Assembly (NCBI RefSeq): GCF_026113935.1
Contig: NZ_JAPEUL010000007.1
Location: 186,001-250,000, forward strand
Length of the DNA stretch: 64,000 nt
Source of the DNA: Marinomonas rhodophyticola
GTDB taxonomy: Bacteria > Pseudomonadota > Gammaproteobacteria > Pseudomonadales > Marinomonadaceae
Direction of reading: 5' to 3'
This document shows, one piece after another, positions 40,411-49,711 of this stretch. The notes under the pieces were generated by a model that had not been told where the DNA came from, made no database searches, and saw only the letters and a list, made by a program, of their open reading frames with translations. A program made the position numbers and the translations under genes. Position 1 is the first letter of the stretch, and every line of letters starts with the position of its first letter.

Positions 40411-42519
40411 GTGAGTATTACGACAAAAACTTTCCAGTTCGGTAATGATACCGTAACGCTAGAAACAGGCCGCATTGCTCGTCAAGCAACGGGCGCCGTA
40501 CTTTGTACAATTGGTGATGCACAAGTGTTAGCAACGGTTGTTGGTGCGAAAACAGCCACACCTGGTCAAAACTTTTTTCCATTGTCTGTACATTATCAAG
40601 AGCGAGCTTATGCTGTTGGTAAAATTCCAGGTGGTTTTTTAAAGCGCGAAGGTCGTCCTTCTGAAAAAGAAACCCTGACTTCTCGTTTGATCGACCGTCC
40701 AATTCGTCCATTGTTCCCTAAAGGTTTCATGAACGAAGTTCAAGTTGTTTGTACCGTTATGTCTACGAACACTAATCTAGACGCTGATATCGCAGCTATG
40801 ATCGCAACGTCTGCTGCTTTGACTATTTCTGGTATCCCATTCAATGGTCCTATCGGTGCGGCTCGTGTTGGTTTTAATGACGAGTCTGGTTACATGCTTA
40901 ACCCAAATTACTCTGATCTAGAAGGTTCATTGCTAGACATGGTGGTAGCAGGGACAAAAGACGCCGTATTGATGGTGGAATCTGAAGCGCAGGAATTGAC
41001 CGAAGATGAAATGTTAGGCGCGGTTCTTTATGCGCATAAAGAAATGCAAACCGCGATTTCTGCCATCACTGAATTCGCAGCTGAGTGTGCTAAGCCTCGT
41101 TGGGATTGGCAAGCAGAAGAGGCTAATGTTTCTTTGGCTGACGCTCTTCAATCTGGTTACGCGGCTCAAATCGAAGAAGCGTATGGAATCAGTGAGAAAA
41201 TGGCTCGTTACGCACAATTAGGTGTTGTTCGTGATGCTGCTGTTGCTGCCTTAGTGACTGAAGGCGGTGAGTTTTCTGAAGCGGACGTAACAGGCGCTTT
41301 CTCTAAATTAGAAAAACGTATTGTACGTCGTCGCGTTATTGACGGTAAGCCACGTATTGATGGCCGAGACAACAAAACGGTTCGTCCTATCAATGTTGAA
41401 GTGGGTATTTTAAACAAAACTCACGGTTCTGCATTGTTCACTCGTGGTGAAACCCAAGCCATTGCAACTTGTACGCTAGGTACGAGCCGTGATTCTCAAA
41501 TGACAGACGGTTTGACTGGCGAAAGCAAAGACAGTTTCATGTTGCATTACAACTTCCCTCCATATTCTGTAGGTGAATGTGGTCGTATGGGCGGTGTTGG
41601 TCGTCGTGAAATTGGTCACGGCCGTTTGGCTCGTCGCGGTGTTCAAGCCGTATTGCCTTCTGAAGACGAATTCCCATACACTATTCGCGTCGTATCTGAG
41701 ATCACTGAATCTAATGGTTCAAGCTCTATGGCGTCTGTATGTGGTGCGTCTTTGTCTATGATGGACGCTGGTGTACCTTTGAAAGCACCAGTTGCGGGTA
41801 TCGCAATGGGTCTTATTAAAGAAGATGACGGCTTTGCTGTATTGACTGATATCTTGGGTGACGAAGATCACCTTGGCGATATGGACTTTAAAGTAGCGGG
41901 TACTGCAGAAGGTATCACTGCACTTCAAATGGACATTAAAATCGAAGGGATCAACGAAGAGATTATGGACATTGCCTTGAGCCAAGCGCTTGAAGCTCGT
42001 ACTCATATTCTTCGTGAAATGGCAAAAGTAATTGGTTACGCTCGTCCAGAAGTGTCTCCAAATGCGCCATCTATGGCGACGATTAAAATTGATCCAGAGA
42101 AAATTCGTGACGTTATCGGTAAAGGTGGTGCAACAATCCGTTCTATCACTGAGCAGACAGGTGCTTCTATCGATCTAGATGACGATGGTACTGTTCGTAT
42201 TTACGCCGCTGATAAAGCGTCTTCTGATGCCGCATTGCTGAAGATTCATGAGATCACTGCTGAAGCTGAAGTTGATAAGCTTTACAAAGGTAAAGTGGTT
42301 CGCTTAGCGGAATTTGGTGCATTCGTAAATATCTTACCTGGTAAAGATGGTTTGGTTCATATCTCTCAAATCGCTGAAGAGCGTATTCGTGCGGTGACCG
42401 ACTTCCTTTCTGAAGGACAAGATGTCATCGTTAAAGTACTAGATGTTGATGCTCGTGGTCGTATCAAATTATCTATGAAAGACGTTACGGCAGAAGAAAA
42501 AGCCGCTTACACAGAGTAA
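40411..42519 (+). CDS. pnp: Polyribonucleotide nucleotidyltransferase (PNPase)
   Basis: Phosphorolytic 3'-5' exoribonuclease of 702 residues and part of the RNA degradosome. GTG 40411 is chosen because AAAGGA lies 7 bases upstream and the product begins with [25 protein letters not shown]; the longer frame to 40306 covers the leader hairpin. Two RNase PH domains are separated by a helical linker; the catalytic core has [20 protein letters not shown] and [21 protein letters not shown] ([17 protein letters not shown]) and S1 ([26 protein letters not shown]) domains follow. Confidence 0.97.
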   Translation: MSITTKTFQFGNDTVTLETGRIARQATGAVLCTIGDAQVLATVVGAKTATPGQNFFPLSVHYQERAYAVGKIPGGFLKREGRPSEKETLTSRLIDRPIRPLFPKGFMNEVQVVCTVMSTNTNLDADIAAMIATSAALTISGIPFNGPIGAARVGFNDESGYMLNPNYSDLEGSLLDMVVAGTKDAVLMVESEAQELTEDEMLGAVLYAHKEMQTAISAITEFAAECAKPRWDWQAEEANVSLADALQSGYAAQIEEAYGISEKMARYAQLGVVRDAAVAALVTEGGEFSEADVTGAFSKLEKRIVRRRVIDGKPRIDGRDNKTVRPINVEVGILNKTHGSALFTRGETQAIATCTLGTSRDSQMTDGLTGESKDSFMLHYNFPPYSVGECGRMGGVGRREIGHGRLARRGVQAVLPSEDEFPYTIRVVSEITESNGSSSMASVCGASLSMMDAGVPLKAPVAGIAMGLIKEDDGFAVLTDILGDEDHLGDMDFKVAGTAEGITALQMDIKIEGINEEIMDIALSQALEARTHILREMAKVIGYARPEVSPNAPSMATIKIDPEKIRDVIGKGGATIRSITEQTGASIDLDDDGTVRIYAADKASSDAALLKIHEITAEAEVDKLYKGKVVRLAEFGAFVNILPGKDGLVHISQIAEERIRAVTDFLSEGQDVIVKVLDVDARGRIKLSMKDVTAEEKAAYTE

Positions 42520-42539
42520 TTTTGTGTGACGGATTGATT

Positions 42540-42570
42540 AAAAAGGTGCTATTTATTAGCGCCTTTTTTT
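42540..42570 (+). terminator. Rho-independent terminator after pnp
   Basis: AAAAAGGTGCT (42540-42550) pairs with AGCGCCTTTTT from 42558 with one wobble pair, then a T run. Confidence 0.85.
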
Positions 42571-42667
42571 GTTTTTAATGTTATGTATAGACTAAAATGA
42601 CAGCATTGTATGGCTGATATTAGTGCTCTATTTGTTGATTGTCTTAGTGAAAATAAAGGAAAAGATC

Positions 42668-43257
42668 ATGATGTTTAAAGTGGTAGGGTTATTAGTGGCG
42701 AGTCTTGCGTTGATAGCATGTAGCAAAGATGCGGTGAATACCCCTGTATCGGCGATTCCTGACTGTGTTTTTGCCGATGGCTCTAACCAGCCTGCGCCTG
42801 ATTGGGTGTGTGGGGCCCTATTGATGGCGTGGCTTTATCGGCTGTTGGATATAGTGAAAAATCCGCTGCAGGGGTGAATTATATGAAGCAGATGGCAGCC
42901 ACAGCAGCACGAGTTGAATTAGCTCAAGTGCTGAGTATTGATCTGCAAAATATGGTTAAGCAATACGTCGAGACAACGGGGGCTGGCGATTCTGAAACGG
43001 TAGACCGTGTGAACAGTGTTGTTACCAAGCAAATTACTGAGCAGCAATTAATCGGCTCAAAAATCATCCGTCAAATGCCAACGCCATCTGGTGGTTTAGT
43101 TGTATTAGTGGGGCTGGATCCCGCTCAAGCTCAAGGTGTTGCAGAGAGTATTTTGCGTTCTTCAATGCGAAATGAAGCAGCATTGTTTCAAAAGCTTGAG
43201 TCTGAAAAAAGCTTTGATGAACTTGCAGCTGAAATTGCCAAGCGACACGCAAAATAA
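42668..43257 (+). CDS. LPP20-family lipoprotein, frameshifted
   Basis: A predicted outer-membrane or periplasmic lipoprotein of about 196 residues. ATG 42668 follows AAAGGAAAAG. The signal FKVVGLLVASLALIAC ends in a lipobox with Cys. The mature part has PDWVCG followed, in the next frame, by GPIDGVALSAVGYSEKSAAGVNYMKQMAATAARVELA, the pattern of LPP20-like proteins. One G is missing from the G run at 42812-42815; with five G the two parts join exactly. The function is unknown; relatives are often near flagellar or envelope genes, but none is here. Confidence 0.75.
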
Positions 43258-43263
43258 GGAATA

Positions 43264-43305
43264 AAAAACACAGTGATGTCGTTAAGTGGACTCACTGTGT
43301 TTTTG
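43264..43305. terminator. Bidirectional terminator between convergent genes
   Basis: AAACACAGTGA (43266-43276) pairs with TCACTGTGTTT (43292-43302); A on one side and T on the other let it serve the lipoprotein gene (+) and the thioesterase gene (-). Confidence 0.85.
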
Positions 43306-43312
43306 ATAATTG

Positions 43313-43723
43313 CTAAGACATTATTTCTTCATCAAAAATGGGGGTTGGTTTTTTGTTGCTATCCACAGCAACAAAGTTGAAATGCCCCGTGACCGCTTTT
43401 GTGCGTTTGTCGCTGTCGAGTTGTTCTAGAAAAATAGACACTTCTACTTTCAGTGATGTTCTTCCAACATGAACGACGCGAGCAATGAGTTCGACTAAAA
43501 TACCTGATGGGATGGGGTGTTTAAAGTCAACCTGTTCTGTTGAAATGGTGACCATGGTTTTTCTGGCAAAACGAGTGGCAGCGATATAGGCGACTTCATC
43601 CATCCACTGTAGGGCGATGCCACCAAATAAGGTATCGTAATGGTTTGTTGTGGCTGGAAATACCATTTTGGCAACACGTGTCTCCGATATTTCTTCTCGT
43701 TTTTGGATGAGTAGTTTATTCAT
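43313..43723 (-). CDS. Acyl-CoA thioesterase, hotdog fold (YciA-like)
   Basis: A cytoplasmic thioesterase of 136 residues that hydrolyses acyl-CoA. The hotdog motif is HYDTLFGGIALQWMDEVAYIAATRFARKTMVTIS, with the active-site Asp/Glu in QWMDE, followed by VDFKHPIPSGILVELIARVVHVGRTSL. ATG 43723 gives the standard YciA-like N-terminus; the frame could start at 43765. Its start codon shares bases with the ATG of the divergent DUF3080 gene (CATG at 43721-43724), so the two genes have no intergenic space. Confidence 0.9.
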   Translation of the reverse strand: MNKLLIQKREEISETRVAKMVFPATTNHYDTLFGGIALQWMDEVAYIAATRFARKTMVTISTEQVDFKHPIPSGILVELIARVVHVGRTSLKVEVSIFLEQLDSDKRTKAVTGHFNFVAVDSNKKPTPIFDEEIMS

Positions 43724-44753
43724 GTTAGTAAAAACCTTTGTTTCAATGATTCTGTTGAGTGGCATTATACTCGTAGGAATGAGTGGTTGTGATACGCGTT
43801 TTCAAGGCGAGGATGTTTTATCTCAATATGCAGCAGGTTTAAATCGCTCGCAGTATGTGTCGGTGTCTTCTCCTGCAATTCAAATGCCAGCAAGCCTGCC
43901 GTCGCCTCGTCATCGTCAACAAAATCTGACACAATTTGATATTGGTTTATTGGATTATTTGTCTTTACAGCAATGTGATGTTGGTTTTGTCGCAGGAAGA
44001 AAGAACAGCATATTAGGTAAAGTGATGCCTGACAGTCAGCGGTTTTTATATGAGCTGGACATTATCCGAGCCATTGAATCGTGTGATATTAAGAACGACA
44101 CTTTGGCTGAGGAGTTGCATTATATAGCGCAACAGAAACGCCTAGAATTGACGATGGCGTTTGGAAATGCGCTTTTTAATGGTGCGGAAAGTGAGGCTTT
44201 TTTTAGCTTATCCAATGGCTTTTTACCGCTGAATTCCTCAACCGCAGATCAGCAAGAATTAATGAACGCCCTTAATCGATTGGTTGTCATAGGTGAGAAT
44301 CTTGAACGCTTGCCTGTTATTGATGCCAAAGTTTTTGAGGGCGATTTAAAGACTCTTATGGACAGTGAATATGCAGGTAGGTTGTTATATACGATCGTTC
44401 GAATAACGGATTACTTAAATCTCATTGCTGGCGAGATTGCTGGTCTTGATCAACAAATGTGTGGTGCGCCAATGGTGTTTTTTAAACAGCAATTTGAAAC
44501 GCATTATGTAGATATTGTTCAGCCTTATATGGGGCGCATTAATCGTAGTGCGTATCAGGTTTTACCGCTTTTAAATAAGCTATTTGAGTTAAGTGCACCA
44601 TTGAGTAATGATATGCATGTTTTTTCTCATCAGTTCTCATTAGTGGCTTCAGATAGCCGTTGGCAACATTATCAACAAGCGTCTCAAAGGCATGCACAGC
44701 AATGGAGTGCGCTTTTTGGATTGTGCTCCATGTCTATTGGGAGCGAATCTTAA
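43722..44753 (+). CDS. DUF3080 family lipoprotein
   Basis: A predicted lipoprotein of 343 residues of the DUF3080 family, function unknown. The signal MLVKTFVSMILLSGIILVGMSGC ends at a lipobox-like MSGC. Following residues DTRFQGEDVLSQYAAGLNRSQY, the FDIGLLDYLSLQQCDVGFVAGRKNSILGKVMPDSQRFLYEL stretch and the all-helical remainder are typical of the family. The start ATG 43722 overlaps the divergent thioesterase start; ATG 43746 within the signal is an alternative. The stop codon overlaps the convergent small gene by 4 bases. Confidence 0.85.
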   Translation: MLVKTFVSMILLSGIILVGMSGCDTRFQGEDVLSQYAAGLNRSQYVSVSSPAIQMPASLPSPRHRQQNLTQFDIGLLDYLSLQQCDVGFVAGRKNSILGKVMPDSQRFLYELDIIRAIESCDIKNDTLAEELHYIAQQKRLELTMAFGNALFNGAESEAFFSLSNGFLPLNSSTADQQELMNALNRLVVIGENLERLPVIDAKVFEGDLKTLMDSEYAGRLLYTIVRITDYLNLIAGEIAGLDQQMCGAPMVFFKQQFETHYVDIVQPYMGRINRSAYQVLPLLNKLFELSAPLSNDMHVFSHQFSLVASDSRWQHYQQASQRHAQQWSALFGLCSMSIGSES

Positions 44754-45073
44754 AGGCGGGTATTGAGTTGTCTTTCCAAACTTTCTACGGCGTCATATTG
44801 GTAAGCTGGGCCTTCAGCTAAAGGTTCGAAGCTTAATGCTTTTAGTAAAGCTATGTTGGCAATTGGATTCTCTCCAATGCTTTGCGAAAATTGCATTGGG
44901 CGCGTTACTGCATGAGGTTGGTGTTGGCTCAACTTATCAGCCGTATCAATCAATGACGGCCCTGGCTGGCTGAATAGGCTCATTAATAAGGCAAAATTGG
45001 CATTGCCAGAAACCGGTTGTCCCGCTCGACTACTTTGGGTTACCTGTGTTTCAACAATGTCTCTTATATTCAT
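44750..45073 (-). CDS. Uncharacterised small protein, 107 residues
   Basis: I do not recognise this protein. It starts MNIRDIVETQVTQSSRAGQP with AGGTAAATAA in front of the ATG, a fair ribosome site, and has ordinary codon use, so it is probably real. It has no signal peptide or transmembrane helix and is rich in Gln, Ser and Ala, with short predicted helices (NANFALLMSLFSQPG, PIANIALLKALSF). Its 3' end overlaps the stop of the convergent DUF3080 gene by 4 bases. The next gene is a divergent diguanylate cyclase. Confidence 0.65.
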   Translation of the reverse strand: MNIRDIVETQVTQSSRAGQPVSGNANFALLMSLFSQPGPSLIDTADKLSQHQPHAVTRPMQFSQSIGENPIANIALLKALSFEPLAEGPAYQYDAVESLERQLNTRL

Positions 45074-45255
45074 TTATTTACCTATTAAATTCGCTACGAT
45101 ACGCTATCGGCACGGAGTGATTTTTCTTAAGAAAACAAAGAATTAATTAGAATAACGAAGCGTTTTTCTTTGGCTGATGGTTAATTGGGGTTTTTTATGC
45201 TGTTGAGATGGCAAATTTTCTTCAACGTATAGCTCAAATTGTGTAAGCATCGTAC

Positions 45256-45261
45256 TATAAT
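45256..45261 (+). promoter_or_regulatory. Possible -10 box of the diguanylate cyclase gene
   Basis: A perfect TATAAT lies 88 bases before the ATG in the 275-base gap between divergent genes, without a convincing -35. A 14-bp palindrome TTTTCTTAAGAAAA also occurs at 45122-45135; its role is unknown. Confidence 0.3.
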
Positions 45262-45348
45262 GCATTGCAGATCAATAATGTTTTAGGATCTGCTGCTTTC
45301 TATTCAGAGAAGTGGGCCGCTTACTGTTGGTGCGGTGGGGCATAATGC

Positions 45349-46413
45349 ATGCATGATATTAACGAACTGATCGACAATGTTAGACGCAATGAAGAAATTG
45401 CACGCAAGTTCTTTGAGATAGAGCGCTGTATTCTTTCGATTGGTCGTTGTGACCAGTTTGTTTCTACCTTAACAAAAGAAGTGCAAAAGCAATTTAATGT
45501 GCCCTATGTATGGGTGAACTTAATCAATGAAGCGCCCTTGTCCCATCTCATAGAAAGCCTAGAGAAAATGCCTGATTTACGTGATCGGGTATTGTTTACT
45601 AGACGTCGATCTATGATTGATATTATTAAAGCCAGTAATAAAACGGTATTAGTAAATACAAATCTGAGTCGTTGTTGGGAGATCATTCCGACTGTTTATC
45701 GTGATATTATTTCTTCTGTGGCAATTTCTCCGCTGACGATTGACGGTGAGTTAGTTGGTCTGTTTTGTCAGGCCGACTCGGACAGCACTCGTTATGATGC
45801 GATGACCAAAGACACTTTTTTACTTGACCAGCTTGCCATCAAAATTTCAATCTGTCTCAGTAACGTGACAGCAAGAGAGAAGCTTGAGTATTTAGCTACT
45901 CGGGATCCGTTAACCGGCCTATTAAATCGTCGGCAGCTTGAGTTGATGTTGGAGCGTGAGTTTGCTCGGTCTAAGTTACAAGAGCGTGATCTGACGGTTG
46001 TATTTATCGATTGCGATGCTTTTAAGTCGATCAATGATACCTTGGGACATAATTGTGGCGATGAGGTGTTAGAATACATTGCCAAGCGGTTGTTAAAATA
46101 TGTTCATAAGCAAGGGTTGGCGTTTCGTTTTGCTGGCGATGAATTTGTGTTTGTGATGCTTGGTAAAAGTTATGAGCAATCCATTATGGTTGCTGAATCC
46201 ATTCAGGAATACCTTCAATCTAATCCATTAAGGTATAAATCGAATCTTGTGCCGATTACGATCAGTTATGGTGGCGCCAGTGTAATGTCTGATAGGCCAA
46301 ATAACTACAAGCACCTGCTAAAAATAGCGGATGAGCGTCTTTATGATTATAAAAATAACCGTAAAAGATTAGTGCCGACTAAGGTATTTAAATTTTTAAA
46401 CAGACTCAGGTAG
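45349..46413 (+). CDS. Diguanylate cyclase with N-terminal DUF484/GAF-like sensor
   Basis: A cytoplasmic c-di-GMP synthase of 354 residues. Residues 1-165 form a DUF484/GAF-like sensor (RCDQFVSTLTKEVQKQFNVPYVWVNL, then SVAISPLTIDGELVGLFCQ). The GGDEF domain occupies about 185-345 with DPLTGLLNRRQLE, FIDCDAFKSINDTLGHNCGDEVL and the active loop RFAGDEFVFV. The loop is AGDEF rather than GGDEF, a variant found in some active cyclases. The RxxD inhibitory site five residues upstream is absent (KQGLAFRF), so product feedback is not expected. GGTGGGG precedes ATG 45349. Unlinked in function to the following glk operon as far as can be seen. Confidence 0.9.
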   Translation: MHDINELIDNVRRNEEIARKFFEIERCILSIGRCDQFVSTLTKEVQKQFNVPYVWVNLINEAPLSHLIESLEKMPDLRDRVLFTRRRSMIDIIKASNKTVLVNTNLSRCWEIIPTVYRDIISSVAISPLTIDGELVGLFCQADSDSTRYDAMTKDTFLLDQLAIKISICLSNVTAREKLEYLATRDPLTGLLNRRQLELMLEREFARSKLQERDLTVVFIDCDAFKSINDTLGHNCGDEVLEYIAKRLLKYVHKQGLAFRFAGDEFVFVMLGKSYEQSIMVAESIQEYLQSNPLRYKSNLVPITISYGGASVMSDRPNNYKHLLKIADERLYDYKNNRKRLVPTKVFKFLNRLR

Positions 46414-46416
46414 AAT

Positions 46417-46431
46417 TGTAATTTTATTACA
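46417..46431. promoter_or_regulatory. HexR-type operator upstream of glk-zwf-eda
   Basis: TGTAATTTTATTACA is a 15-base perfect palindrome (odd centre) and matches the HexR consensus TGTARTWWWAYTACA known from Shewanella, Vibrio and other gammaproteobacteria. It lies 85 bases before glk, the first gene of an operon encoding enzymes that HexR controls elsewhere. HexR itself is not in the window. Confidence 0.75.
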
Positions 46432-46516
46432 TTCTGGCGACTGTTTTTTCAGGGTTGCGGTATTTTTCCCCTCAATTTTGTTGTAAAATTTCAAAAAAAT
46501 TAAATAGGGTTCGTCT

Positions 46517-47491
46517 ATGTCCCATGCTTTAATCGCCGATCTTGGTGGAACGAATGCACGTTTTGCTTTGGTTCCTATCCATCAGTATGAGCCTCTTGAA
46601 ATTAGAGTGCTCCCTTGTAAGAATTATGCCAATTTTTTCGACGCTGCGGCCGATTATATAGAGCATTGTAGTGTTGATATGGAAAATATTGACGCTGTCG
46701 TTCTTGCCATTGCAGGTCCTGTCAATCAAGCGGTTATACGCTTTTCTAACAATCCTTGGCATTTTACTCGTGCCGAAGTGCAATCTTATTTTGGTGACGA
46801 TAAACCCGTTGCCTTGCTCAATGACTTTGATGCTGTGGGTTACAGCTTAGAGGTTTTACCTAAAAGCGATATGGTGGTGTTGGGTGAAAACGCCACAGTG
46901 GATCCAAAAGCACCATGCTGGGTAGTAGGAGCGGGAACTGGGTTAGGTATTTCTTGTGTTGTACCTCAAGACAACGGCCCTAATATGGTGTTGCCTGGGG
47001 AGGGTGGACATGTGGATTTGTCTGCTTGTAATGACCTCGAAGACGATATTTTGAAATTCTTACGCACTCGTCATAAACGCGTGTCGGCGGAGCGTGTGCT
47101 ATCGGGAATGGGTCTTGAAAATATATACGAGGCTATGGCGCAGCGACAAGGGATTGAAAAACGTTTAACAGCACCTGAAATTGGTGATGCCTTAAAGGAA
47201 GGTAACGACCCTATAGCCAAAGCTGCACTAGAACAGTTCTTTGTGTTTCTTGGGCGAGTGATTGGTGATCTTGTCCTATCGGTTGAGTCCCGTGGTGGTG
47301 TTTATATTGCAGGGGGGATTGTGCCACGTTATGTTAATGAAATCCTGAAAAGTGGTTTTCGTGACGCAATGCAAGATAAGGGGCGCATGAAAGAATTTGT
47401 CTCACCTATTCCGACGTTTGTCGTAATGTCTGAATACCCAGGGCTGATGGGATGTGCTTGTTATGCGTCTCATCTTGTGTCGAAAGCCTAA
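46517..47491 (+). CDS. glk: Glucokinase
   Basis: Phosphorylates glucose with ATP; 324 residues of the bacterial Glk family. It starts with the phosphate loop LIADLGGTNARFAL, has LLNDFDAVGYSL with the catalytic Asp, the second nucleotide-binding stretch WVVGAGTGLGIS, GEGGHVDLS and GGVYIAGGIVPR. zwf follows 17 bases later, so glk, zwf and eda form one Entner-Doudoroff operon behind a HexR-type palindrome. Confidence 0.95.
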   Translation: MSHALIADLGGTNARFALVPIHQYEPLEIRVLPCKNYANFFDAAADYIEHCSVDMENIDAVVLAIAGPVNQAVIRFSNNPWHFTRAEVQSYFGDDKPVALLNDFDAVGYSLEVLPKSDMVVLGENATVDPKAPCWVVGAGTGLGISCVVPQDNGPNMVLPGEGGHVDLSACNDLEDDILKFLRTRHKRVSAERVLSGMGLENIYEAMAQRQGIEKRLTAPEIGDALKEGNDPIAKAALEQFFVFLGRVIGDLVLSVESRGGVYIAGGIVPRYVNEILKSGFRDAMQDKGRMKEFVSPIPTFVVMSEYPGLMGCACYASHLVSKA

Positions 47492-47508
47492 ATAGTTGGA
47501 GAAAGAAT

Positions 47509-48985
47509 ATGAAGGCCAGTTTAAAAGCCTGTGATGTTGTAATTTTCGGTGGCGGTGGTGATCTTGCAATGCGTAAGTTATTGCCTGCTTTGTACCATTT
47601 GGATATGGATGGTTTGCTTGCTCCAACGACACGTATTATTGGTGCTTCGAGACGAGAAGTAAGTACAGCGGAATACCAGACAAAAATTCGAGCCGCGCTT
47701 GATGAGTTTGTGCCTTCCAGTGTTGGTGATGAAAAAACATGGCCGCGTTTTAAAGAGCGTTTGAGTTATGTGTCAGTCGATGCACAAGAAGCGTCGGATT
47801 TTTCACGATTAAATGATCACCAAGTGGGTGGTGATAATCGTGATGTTGTTTTTTACCTTGCAACGTCACCAGATTTATTTGGTTCGATTTGTTCTTCGTT
47901 AGCGGCCCACGGTTTGAATGCAGAGCGTATGCGTGTTGTTCTAGAAAAGCCGCTTGGTCGAGATTTGGCATCTTCTCGTGCAATTAACGATGAAGTAATG
48001 AAGAACTTCAATGAGCAGCAGGCCTTCCGTATCGATCACTATCTTGGCAAAGAGACAGTGCAAAACTTATTAGCGATACGTTTTGGTAACACTCTGTTTG
48101 AACCTTTATGGGATAGTGCGCATATTGATAATGTGCAGATTACCGTTTCTGAAACGGTGGGTGTAGAAGGGCGTTGGGGTTATTACGATAATGCCTGTGG
48201 CTATGCGTGATATGGTGCAAAATCACCTGATCCAGCTATTGTGCTTGGTTGCGATGGAGCCACCAGGTCGAATGGACGCTGACTCCGTGCGCGATGAAAA
48301 AATCAAGGTATTGAAAGCATTGCGTCCTATTGCTGGAGCAAATGCTTATACCAAGACCGTTCGTGGTCAATATGCGAAGGGTATGATCAAAGGCAAAGAG
48401 GTAAAAGGGTATTTCGATGAAGAAGGCAGTAATCCTGACTCTCGAACAGAAACCTTTGTTGCTTTGCGTGCGGATATTGATAACTGGCGTTGGGCTGGCG
48501 TGCCTTTTTATCTTAGAACGGGTAAACGCTTAGGTCAGCGTTATTCTGAAATTGTTATTCAATACAAAGCGGTGCCACATAGTATCTTTAGTGACGAAAG
48601 CAACCGTCAATTGCAACGTAACCAGTTGATCATTCGTCTTCAGCCAGAAGAGAAAATCTCTTTAACTGTAATGAATAAGGTTCCAGGCGTGAGTGAGGGC
48701 ATGCTTCTTCAGCCTGTTGATTTGAACTTGAGTTTGACTGAAGCTTTTAATGATAAGCGTAGTCCGGAAGCTTACGAGCGATTATTGCTTGATGTTATGC
48801 GCAACGATGCGACTTTGTTTATGCGCTACGATGAAGTAGAGGCGGCTTGGAAATGGGTGGACGGTATTATGTCTGCATGGAACCAAACCAGTGAGCGTCC
48901 AAAAGAATACGCTTCCGGCTCTTGGGGGCCTGCAGCCTCGATGGCATTGCCGATCAAAGACGGCCGTAATTGGCATGATTATTAA
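47509..48985 (+). CDS. zwf: Glucose-6-phosphate 1-dehydrogenase, frameshifted
   Basis: Oxidises glucose-6-phosphate with NAD(P)+, the entry to the Entner-Doudoroff and pentose phosphate routes. It begins VVIFGGGGDLAMRKLLPALYHL (Rossmann fold) and contains the active-site RIDHYLGKETVQNLLAIRFGN. The frame breaks within EGRWGYYDNA-AMRDMVQNHL, near 48194-48201, by one apparent extra base; the rest continues to GPAASMALPIKDGRNWHDY. Rejoined length is about 491 residues, normal. GGAGAAAG precedes ATG 47509. eda follows after 22 bases; no pgl gene lies between. Confidence 0.93.
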
Positions 48986-49007
48986 GTCTTAATAAAAGGA
49001 AAATAAA

Positions 49008-49631
49008 ATGACTACTTCATATACCGCTGAACAGGTAATGACAGCCACTTCTGTTGTTCCTGTCATCGTTGTTGATAGTGTTGAGCAAGCGGTTGCATTG
49101 GGTAAGGCCCTTGTTGCCGGTGGCGTGCCTGTTTTAGAAGTAACCTTGCGTACGCCTGCTGCCCTAGAGGCTATTACGGCACTTCGTAAGGAAGTACCAG
49201 AGGCGATTGTTGGAGCAGGGACAGTTTGTTCACGTGCACAATATATTCAAGCCATTGAAGCTGGCTCTCAGTTTATTATTAGCCCAGGGATGACGCCAGA
49301 TCTATTGGCGGTGGGTAAAGAGTACGATGTACCTTACTTACCAGCCGTAGCGACTATCTCTGATATTTTGCTTGGTATGGAATACGGCTATGACCGTTTT
49401 AAATTCTTCCCTGCTGAAGTGAATGGTGGGGTGAAAGCGCTGAAAGCATTTGGTGGTCCATTGCCACAGATTAAGTTTTGCCCGACGGGTGGTATTGGTG
49501 CGGATAACTTCCGTGAATATCTAGCTTTACCAAATGTGCTATGTGTGGGTGGTTCTTGGATTGTACCAACTGATTTAGTGCGTGCCGGTAAGTGGGATGA
49601 GATTACCGAGTTGGCGAAATCCGTTGCTTAG
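49008..49631 (+). CDS. eda: 2-keto-3-deoxy-6-phosphogluconate aldolase
   Basis: Splits KDPG into pyruvate and glyceraldehyde-3-phosphate, the last Entner-Doudoroff step; 207 residues. Key parts are VLEVTLRTPAALEAI with the catalytic Glu, AGTVCSRAQ, ISPGMTPDL and the Schiff-base Lys in RFKFFPAEVNGGVKALKAFGGPLPQIKFCPTGGI. Third gene of the glk-zwf-eda operon; a strong terminator follows. Confidence 0.96.
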   Translation: MTTSYTAEQVMTATSVVPVIVVDSVEQAVALGKALVAGGVPVLEVTLRTPAALEAITALRKEVPEAIVGAGTVCSRAQYIQAIEAGSQFIISPGMTPDLLAVGKEYDVPYLPAVATISDILLGMEYGYDRFKFFPAEVNGGVKALKAFGGPLPQIKFCPTGGIGADNFREYLALPNVLCVGGSWIVPTDLVRAGKWDEITELAKSVA

Positions 49632-49665
49632 GTTCTGAGTGATTTAATGCGCTGGTAGCAATATG

Positions 49666-49699
49666 AAAAGGGGAAGAGCATTTGCTCTTCCCCTTTTTT
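49666..49699. terminator. Strong bidirectional terminator after eda
   Basis: AAAAGGGGAAGAGCA (49666-49680) pairs perfectly with TGCTCTTCCCCTTTT (49683-49697) around a 2-base loop, with T beyond. It also lies just after the convergent phoH gene. Confidence 0.95.
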
Positions 49700-49711
49700 C
49701 GACCTAAAAAC

